From an uncultured Alphaproteobacteria bacterium (lineage in GTDB: Bacteria; Pseudomonadota; Alphaproteobacteria; UBA2136; UBA6156), in assembly GCA_937928525.1 (NCBI GenBank), contig CALFWJ010000096.1, forward strand, positions 1 through 10,723: 10,723 bases of DNA. The letters run 5' to 3'. The notes below the pieces were generated by a model. The model was not told the origin of the DNA and ran no database searches. It was given only the letters and a program-made list of their open reading frames with translations. This document shows positions 6,382 through 10,723 of the stretch, piece by piece. Position 1 is the stretch's first letter. Every line of letters begins with the position of its first letter. Both the position numbers and the translations under genes were made by a program.

Positions 6382-6885
6382 TTAACCGATAATTTCCCAA
6401 CTTCCGTCTGGCTGTTGGCAAGCCTGGCCATAAGCCTCTTCTAGCTTGCCGCCAATGGTTATGGTTTGTTGGTATTCGCGGCAATAGCGGCCACTAGCAG
6501 TCTCACCTTCACGTACAGGCGTAATGGTGCCTTGGTTACCACTTTCTGGGTTATACCATTCTACCGTTTCGCCAATGGGGGCTTTGTTGGCCTCTAGTTC
6601 AGCAACGCGGTATTTTAGTTTGTCGTGCTCAGTTAAGTGGTTCTCTACGCGGTTACCAATATAGGCGCCAAGTAGACCACCGCCAATCGATGCAATAACT
6701 TTACCGCGGCCATCACCAAATTGACCACCTGCAATAGCGCCAACCACACCACCAATAACGGTTGAAGCGTCGCTTCTGTTAAATGTGCCTGCACCTGTCG
6801 CTGGGTTTGTGCCGCAAGCCGTTATGGTAAAGGCTACAGCCACCAAAGCGCTTATACGCTTAATCGAATTTTTACGTGTCATCAT
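6382..6885 (-). CDS. Glycine-zipper outer-membrane lipoprotein, 17 kDa surface antigen family
   Basis: The 167-residue product resembles the Rickettsia 17 kDa common antigen. It has a lipoprotein signal peptide with FTITAC, making C24 the lipidated residue. A glycine-zipper two-helix segment spans about residues 43-80, with repeated GG and GxxxG spacing (VIGGVVGAIAGG and SIGGGLLGAYIG). The short helix 81-100 follows, then the C-terminal conserved domain 108-166 with RYCREYQQTITIGGK, AYGQACQQPDGSW and a likely C135-C156 disulfide. The family sits in the outer membrane; its biochemical function is not established. The reading frame has two adjacent ATGs. AGGGA lies five bases before the first and eight before the second, so either could be used. 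It is flanked by intrinsic terminators on both sides and is therefore a single-gene unit. The ~100-base leader region contains a GCTAC/GTAGC inverted repeat (6915-6934) of unknown meaning. Confidence 0.9.
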   Translation of the reverse strand: MMTRKNSIKRISALVAVAFTITACGTNPATGAGTFNRSDASTVIGGVVGAIAGGQFGDGRGKVIASIGGGLLGAYIGNRVENHLTEHDKLKYRVAELEANKAPIGETVEWYNPESGNQGTITPVREGETASGRYCREYQQTITIGGKLEEAYGQACQQPDGSWEIIG

Positions 6886-6986
6886 ATTTTCCCTAATATT
6901 TATTGGTCAACATTGCTACTTTTTGTACCGTAGCACCCCTGTAACGCTGTGTCTTGTAAAAGTCCTGCGGAAAATCTAATCCATAC

Positions 6987-7010
6987 AAAAAAACCGCCCC
7001 TAAGGCGGCT
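6987..7010 (-). terminator. Intrinsic terminator after the small membrane-protein gene
   Basis: On the - strand GCCGCC, a five-base TTAGG loop and GGCGGT form a stem of five GC pairs plus a closing G-U, followed directly by seven T residues (6993-6987). It begins five bases after the stop of the small reading frame at 7016, and nothing else on this strand needs it. Confidence 0.85.
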
Positions 7011-7015
7011 CTTCG

Positions 7016-7171
7016 TTAGTGTGATTGTTCTGTTGTTTTGGGTATTATTTTTCCAAAGAAATAACCAATAACGAATGGCGCGCCCCAAAAAACTATTGTA
7101 GCAATCAATGCTGGCAGATACCTGCTTTCATGAATCCAAATAATAGCGTCAGCATTATATTGGTTCACCAA
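7016..7171 (-). CDS. Small single-pass membrane protein, unannotated type
   Basis: A short frame with no ATG start encodes about 51 residues if it begins at TTG 7171, or 50 from the adjacent GTG at 7168. The product has a polar N-terminus (VNQYNADAIIWIHESRYLP), one strongly hydrophobic segment (ALIATIVFWGAPFVIGYFFG) and a basic or polar tail (KIIPKTTEQSH), the layout of a single-span inner-membrane protein. Support for a real gene is positional. A perfect TATAAT lies upstream at 7225-7220, a GAGTGG lies six bases before the TTG, and a strong terminator starts five bases after the stop. The frame stays open upstream to a TAA near 7253, but the predicted transcript starts near 7213, which limits the start to TTG or GTG. 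I do not recognise the family. It is divergent from mnmG and has its own terminator. Confidence 0.55.
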   Translation of the reverse strand: MVNQYNADAIIWIHESRYLPALIATIVFWGAPFVIGYFFGKIIPKTTEQSH

Positions 7172-7219
7172 AATAGGCCACTCGATTCTTATTGCATTAA
7201 TTATAGGTAAGTAAGAAAT

Positions 7220-7248
7220 ATTATAGCTACTTTTGCAACCTCTGCCTA
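7220..7248 (-). promoter_or_regulatory. Promoter of the small membrane-protein gene
   Basis: A perfect TATAAT (7225-7220) lies 17 bases from TAGGCA (7248-7243), which matches TTGACA at four of six positions. The predicted start is near 7213. It stands back to back with the mnmG promoter, the two -35 boxes about 15 bases apart. Confidence 0.5.
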
Positions 7249-7263
7249 AATTTTAAACAAATC

Positions 7264-7292
7264 TTGACGTCAACGCTCAACTTCCCTATATA
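7264..7292 (+). promoter_or_regulatory. mnmG promoter, predicted leaderless; palindrome over the -35 box
   Basis: TTGACG (7264-7269), a 17-base spacer and TATATA (7287-7292) make a good sigma70-type promoter. Seven bases after the -10 box is position 7299, the A of the mnmG ATG, so the mRNA would have no or almost no leader. No Shine-Dalgarno is present in the bases before the ATG, which agrees. TTGACGTCAA (7264-7273) is a perfect 10-bp palindrome covering the -35 box and could be a repressor site. Confidence 0.6.
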
Positions 7293-7298
7293 AAAAGT

Positions 7299-9179
7299 AT
7301 GAATTCAACTTACGACGTTATTGTTATTGGTGGCGGCCACGCAGGCAGCGAAGCGGCGGCGGCGGCAGCGCGTATGGGTGCCAATACACTTTTGTTGACA
7401 GGTAACATCGACACCATCGGCTGGATGTCGTGCAACCCCGCCATCGGCGGCCTCGCCAAAGGACATTTAGTCAAAGAAATTGACGCCCTAGACGGTATTA
7501 TGGGCCGCATCACCGATGCCGCTGGTCTGCAATTTCGTACCCTTAACGCCAGTAAAGGCCCCGCCGTACGCGGTCCCCGCGCGCAAACCGACCGCGAGAT
7601 TTACCGCAAAGCCATGCAGCAAGAGCTGTTCAACACGCCAAACCTCACCATTAAACAGGCCATGGTGGAAGACGTAGAGCTAGATGACGCAGGCGAAGTA
7701 TCTGCCGTTACCACCGCCGCTGGCTGGCGCTTTGCCGCCAAAACCGTGGTCATGACCACCGGCACCTTCTTGCGCGGGCTTATTCACGTCGGGAACAGCA
7801 CCCAAAGCGCAGGTCGCGCGGGCGAACCAGCCGCCAAAGGCCTCGCGGAAACCCTCATGCGCCTTAACTTTAAGCTGGGCCGCCTGAAAACAGGGACGCC
7901 CGCACGGCTAGACGGCCGCACGATTGATTATTCTAACCTGCTAGAGCAGCCCGGCGATGCCAACCCACAACCCTTCAGCGCCCTCACCACGCACCTACCG
8001 CAAGAGCAGCTGCCCTGCTTTGTGACCTACACCAACGCCAATACCCACGCTATTATTAACGCCAACCTAGACCGCGCGCCCATTTATAGCGGCCAAATTG
8101 ACGGCACTGGCCCCCGCTATTGCCCCTCCATCGAAGACAAAGTCGTGCGCTTTGCCAGCAAAGACAGTCACCAAATCTTTCTCGAACCTGAAGGCTACAG
8201 CAGCATAGAAGTTTACCCCAACGGCATTTCCACCAGTTTACCGATCGATGTGCAAATTGCGATGGTCAACACCATCGAAGGCCTTGAAAAAGCAGAAATT
8301 CTGCGCCCCGGCTACGCGATAGAGTATGACTATATCAACCCCACCGAACTGCGCCACACACTAGAAACCAAAAAAGTGCGCGGCCTTTTTCTCGCCGGAC
8401 AAATTAACGGTACAACCGGCTACGAAGAAGCAGCCGCCCAAGGCCTGATGGCGGGCATTAACGCCGCGCTGCAAGCCAAAGCCGACCACAAAAAAGACGC
8501 TAAAATCTTCACGCTCGACCGCGCCGAAGCCTACATTGGCGTATTGATTGACGACTTGGTCACCAACGGCACCAGCGAGCCTTACCGCATGTTCACATCC
8601 CGCGCTGAATATCGCTTACTGCTGCGCGCCGATAACGCCGATTTACGCTTAACAAACAAAGGGTTAGACATTGGGCTTGTTGGGCCACAAAGGCGCGACC
8701 ATTTTGCCACGCGCACCGAAGAAGTCACTGCCGCCTTTACTGCTGCCCGTGCTACAAAAATTAAACCCACAGGGGCATTGGGCACACAAATTAAAGCTAT
8801 ATCAGGTGGCATGGCCCACAGCATTAACGTGTTTGATGCCCTCAAGCGCCCGCAAATTGAATGGGCGCTGCTGGCTGAGCATCTGCCCGAATTGGCAAAT
8901 ATCCCCGCCCACGCGGTAGAGCAACTAGAGGTAGAAGCCCGCTATGACGGCTACCTGCAACGTCAAACCAACGATGCCAATGCCATGCGCACCGACGAAA
9001 GCCTAGAAATCCCACTCGACTTCAACTACGCCGCACTCCCCGCTCTCAGCAACGAAGTGCGCGAAAAACTCACGGCCCATACTCCCGCCAACTTGGGCGC
9101 GGCTGGCCGTATTTCTGGCGTAACGCCCGCCGCCCTTAATGCCTTATGGATAGAACTTAAAAAGCAAGCTAAGGCTTAA
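7299..9179 (+). CDS. mnmG: tRNA uridine-34 5-carboxymethylaminomethyl modification enzyme MnmG (GidA)
   Basis: MnmG, with MnmE, installs the carboxymethylaminomethyl (or aminomethyl) group on U34 of tRNAs that read NNA/NNG codons, using FAD, NADH, methylene-tetrahydrofolate and glycine or ammonia. The 626-residue product is full length. It starts with the FAD-binding VIGGGHAGSEAA (10-20), then WMSCNPAIGG with the conserved C45, GPAVRGPRAQTDR, GRLKTGTPARL (194-204), CPSIEDKV with the second conserved cysteine C275, and the second signature LFLAGQINGTTGYEEAAAQG (starting 364). The C-terminal helical domain, which in the family binds MnmE and tRNA, is present through to SGVTPAALNALWIELKKQ. Its promoter places transcription start at the ATG. 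In many Alphaproteobacteria mnmG is followed by rsmG, parA and parB. Here it is instead followed, tail to tail and 10 bases away, by a conjugation-type gene, and no terminator is visible for it. Confidence 0.97.
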   Translation: MNSTYDVIVIGGGHAGSEAAAAAARMGANTLLLTGNIDTIGWMSCNPAIGGLAKGHLVKEIDALDGIMGRITDAAGLQFRTLNASKGPAVRGPRAQTDREIYRKAMQQELFNTPNLTIKQAMVEDVELDDAGEVSAVTTAAGWRFAAKTVVMTTGTFLRGLIHVGNSTQSAGRAGEPAAKGLAETLMRLNFKLGRLKTGTPARLDGRTIDYSNLLEQPGDANPQPFSALTTHLPQEQLPCFVTYTNANTHAIINANLDRAPIYSGQIDGTGPRYCPSIEDKVVRFASKDSHQIFLEPEGYSSIEVYPNGISTSLPIDVQIAMVNTIEGLEKAEILRPGYAIEYDYINPTELRHTLETKKVRGLFLAGQINGTTGYEEAAAQGLMAGINAALQAKADHKKDAKIFTLDRAEAYIGVLIDDLVTNGTSEPYRMFTSRAEYRLLLRADNADLRLTNKGLDIGLVGPQRRDHFATRTEEVTAAFTAARATKIKPTGALGTQIKAISGGMAHSINVFDALKRPQIEWALLAEHLPELANIPAHAVEQLEVEARYDGYLQRQTNDANAMRTDESLEIPLDFNYAALPALSNEVREKLTAHTPANLGAAGRISGVTPAALNALWIELKKQAKA

Positions 9180-9189
9180 TTATAACCCT

Positions 9190-10302
9190 TTACTGAACTT
9201 CACCCGTATTCAGGTACGTGCGTAAACGGCTGGGCTCAACGTAGCCCACCACCCGCTCTAGGGCGCCGCCGCCGGGGCGTTGAATGGTCACCGATGGCGT
9301 TTTGGTAATACCTAACCGAGAAATTTCGCCAAGGCCAGGGGGGCGCCACGCGCAATTGACTTTACCATTTATGTTGCTTTGGCGGGCGCCGGTTGGGGTC
9401 ATATCTACGCATGTCACGTCTACGCTACTGCCCATATCGGCAATCAGGTCATTAAAGCCGGGTTCAAACTTTTGACAAAACGGGCAATCGGCACTGAAGT
9501 AATAGGTTATCTCGGTGGGTGCGGCCCCGCCAATGCTTTCTACCTTTTTGCGCGGCGCAGGTTGGCGCGCAGCGGCAGCAAACGCGGCGGCAGGCGGCGG
9601 TAAAATATCGCCGTTAGTGCCCGCTGGTAGCGGAATATTCGGGTTTAAATCAGCCAAATTACCCAACCCCGGTGCCCGTGATGGCGGCTGTGGTACCGTA
9701 ATGCCGCCAATTACGGTATTTTGCGTTGGCCCCAAAGGTTGCGGGCCTAAATTATTCTCTTCACCTGGTTGCGGCAATCCTTCTGGGCGGGTGTAACCTT
9801 CTACCGCTACGCCAAAATCTACCACCGCGCCGTCTTCTGGGTTATCTAACTGGCTGGTGTCTGCGCCCGCGGCTTTGGCGGTATCATAAATTTGTTCGGC
9901 TTGTCCCCAAGCATAAGTAATGCGCTTGTTCCGCTCTAAAATTTCGTTGTAGGTGTGCACCCACTTAATAGCATTCTCGATGGTTGGCTCTAGGTAGAAA
10001 CTTACATATTCGCGCGGCGGTTTACCATGGTCGGCTAAATACTCGTCAATGCGCTCTTTTAGGGGGCGGGGGCCCGTCTCTGCGGGCTCTTCTGGTTCTG
10101 GTGCTACCGCAGTGGGTGATGGCGCAGCAGAAACAGGGGCTTCTTCTTGTTCTGGTTGGCAGCCATCGCTGTCGCCTACGGTGTAGTAACTTAAACAGGG
10201 TGCGTAGCGCTCTTGTGCTGCTGTGGCGGCGGCCAAAACGGGTATATTTCCTAAAACTGCATATGTTGCAAATAAAGCGAAAATTGTGGTTTTTATGTTC
10301 AT
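9190..10302 (-). CDS. TraF-like periplasmic thioredoxin-fold protein (conjugation/pilus assembly type)
   Basis: The 370-residue product begins with a Sec signal peptide (basic K4, hydrophobic 7-25, cleavage after about ATA or AAA at 25-28). A short cysteine pair follows (C36, C48), then a Pro/Glu-rich linker (51-80). A helical region at 81-145 (YLEPTIENAIKWVHTYNEI, AWGQAEQIY) resembles the N-terminal part of conjugative TraF proteins, where a similar PT-EN pattern precedes the thioredoxin domain. After a long Pro/Gly-rich linker (170-255) comes a thioredoxin fold: YYFSADCPFCQKFEP with active-site C273-C276, two further cysteines C298 and C317, and the cis-proline TP at 335-336. It is probably a disulfide oxidoreductase or isomerase for envelope-spanning secretion or pilus subunits. 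The start at ATG 10302 is preferred over the upstream non-ATG codon because the signal peptide begins there, AAGGG lies upstream, and it is one base past the preceding stop (TAGTATG). Confidence 0.75.
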   Translation of the reverse strand: MNIKTTIFALFATYAVLGNIPVLAAATAAQERYAPCLSYYTVGDSDGCQPEQEEAPVSAAPSPTAVAPEPEEPAETGPRPLKERIDEYLADHGKPPREYVSFYLEPTIENAIKWVHTYNEILERNKRITYAWGQAEQIYDTAKAAGADTSQLDNPEDGAVVDFGVAVEGYTRPEGLPQPGEENNLGPQPLGPTQNTVIGGITVPQPPSRAPGLGNLADLNPNIPLPAGTNGDILPPPAAAFAAAARQPAPRKKVESIGGAAPTEITYYFSADCPFCQKFEPGFNDLIADMGSSVDVTCVDMTPTGARQSNINGKVNCAWRPPGLGEISRLGITKTPSVTIQRPGGGALERVVGYVEPSRLRTYLNTGEVQ

Positions 10303-10303
10303 A

Positions 10304-10723
10304 CTAACGGCGCCCTTTTTGTGCGTCACTCGCGCGTTTCACGTGACGACGCAGGTTCTCTAACCCGTACGGAAGCTTATATACGCGGCGGCTATTGTCG
10401 GCATCGTAGTACACCACCGTTTGCCAACCGCCGGGACGGTGCTCGGCAAAGGCGGCATTATCACTATCTACACTCATATCAATATCTAGCTTTTCTATGG
10501 CTTTAATTTGCGCTTCACCAATACCGCTTAAGTGCTTGCTGGTCGCAATCTCACGTAAATATTGCTTAGGGTCTTTAGCGGGGATATAAACCTTCGTGTT
10601 TAACCCTTTAATATTTTGCACATCTTTTAGTTTTTTCATAAACGTTGGGCTATATTCACTGCTTTCTAAGAAGAAGTAAGCCGTACCCAAACGGTCATCT
10701 ATATCCGCTTCAATCTCGCTCTC
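10304..10723 (-). CDS. Partial gene: probable thioredoxin-fold partner with serines in the active site (N-terminus outside window)
   Basis: The frame is open to the window's right edge and ends in TAG at 10306-10304, one base before the TraF-like start, so the two are in one operon and probably coupled. The visible 139 residues are not a family I can name. The stretch AYFFLESSEYSPTF resembles TYYFSADCPFCQKF of the next protein, with SEYS where CPFC would be. The end (GGWQTVVYYDADNSRR, YGLENLRRHV) resembles the last strands and helix of that thioredoxin domain. No cysteine occurs in the visible part. F-type conjugation systems encode a thioredoxin-like TrbC/TraW that lacks the redox cysteines next to TraF-class proteins, so that is the most likely relation, by inference only. 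Confidence 0.6.
   Translation of the reverse strand, partial: ESEIEADIDDRLGTAYFFLESSEYSPTFMKKLKDVQNIKGLNTKVYIPAKDPKQYLREIATSKHLSGIGEAQIKAIEKLDIDMSVDSDNAAFAEHRPGGWQTVVYYDADNSRRVYKLPYGLENLRRHVKRASDAQKGRR

Noticed and set aside
6915..6934. GCTAC/GTAGC inverted repeat in the leader of the 17 kDa antigen gene
   Set aside because: Five-base arms with a ten-base loop and no T-run or known riboswitch features; insufficient for a regulatory call.
9231..9248. TGGGCT/AGCCCA hairpin as an mnmG terminator
   Set aside because: It lies inside the convergent gene, with six-base arms and no following T-run.
1..10723. CRISPR array, tRNA, insertion sequence or integrase
   Set aside because: No regularly spaced direct repeats outside coding repeats, no cloverleaf and no transposase or recombinase motifs were seen on either strand.

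Overview
The window looks like a piece of an alphaproteobacterial chromosome with moderate G+C. The evidence is a DksA whose zinc-finger cysteines are reduced to one, as is usual in Alphaproteobacteria; a Rickettsia-type 17 kDa surface-antigen lipoprotein; an mnmG that appears to be transcribed without a leader; and parts of pilus and conjugation-type machinery. The species cannot be named from the sequence.

Left part, + strand (1-4483): the end of a type IVb-pilus-like operon. In order it holds the last codons of an unknown gene, a 110-residue protein that is only the N-terminal (zinc/N-methylase) half of a prepilin peptidase, an 844-residue exported coiled-coil protein, and a 509-residue coiled-coil lipoprotein. 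The two large proteins end in homologous ~95-residue TcpQ/PilL-like domains. Two of the three gene junctions are TAATG stop/start overlaps with no evident Shine-Dalgarno sequence, so they are probably translationally coupled.

Middle part, - strand (4490-7225): read right to left, this holds a previously uncalled ~51-residue membrane protein with its own promoter and terminator, a 17 kDa-antigen-family lipoprotein with its terminator, a proline iminopeptidase (pip), dksA, and a ~190-nt intergenic segment with its own sigma70-like promoter and a strong intrinsic terminator. That segment is a good small-RNA candidate.

Right part: mnmG (tRNA wobble-uridine modification) on the + strand has a -35/-10 pair that places the transcription start on or beside its ATG. 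A perfect 10-bp palindrome covers the -35 box. mnmG is not followed by rsmG/parA/parB but meets, tail to tail with 10 bases between stops, a - strand pair: a TraF-like periplasmic thioredoxin-fold protein with a CPFC active site, and upstream of it an incomplete gene whose product may be a thioredoxin-fold protein with serines where the cysteines would be.

The most unusual content is the pilus-type cassette (a methylase-only prepilin peptidase fragment plus paired TcpQ-tipped coiled-coil proteins, one soluble and one lipid-anchored), the sRNA candidate, the small membrane protein and the redox-active/redox-dead thioredoxin-like pair. No CRISPR array, tRNA, rRNA, insertion sequence or attachment site was seen.
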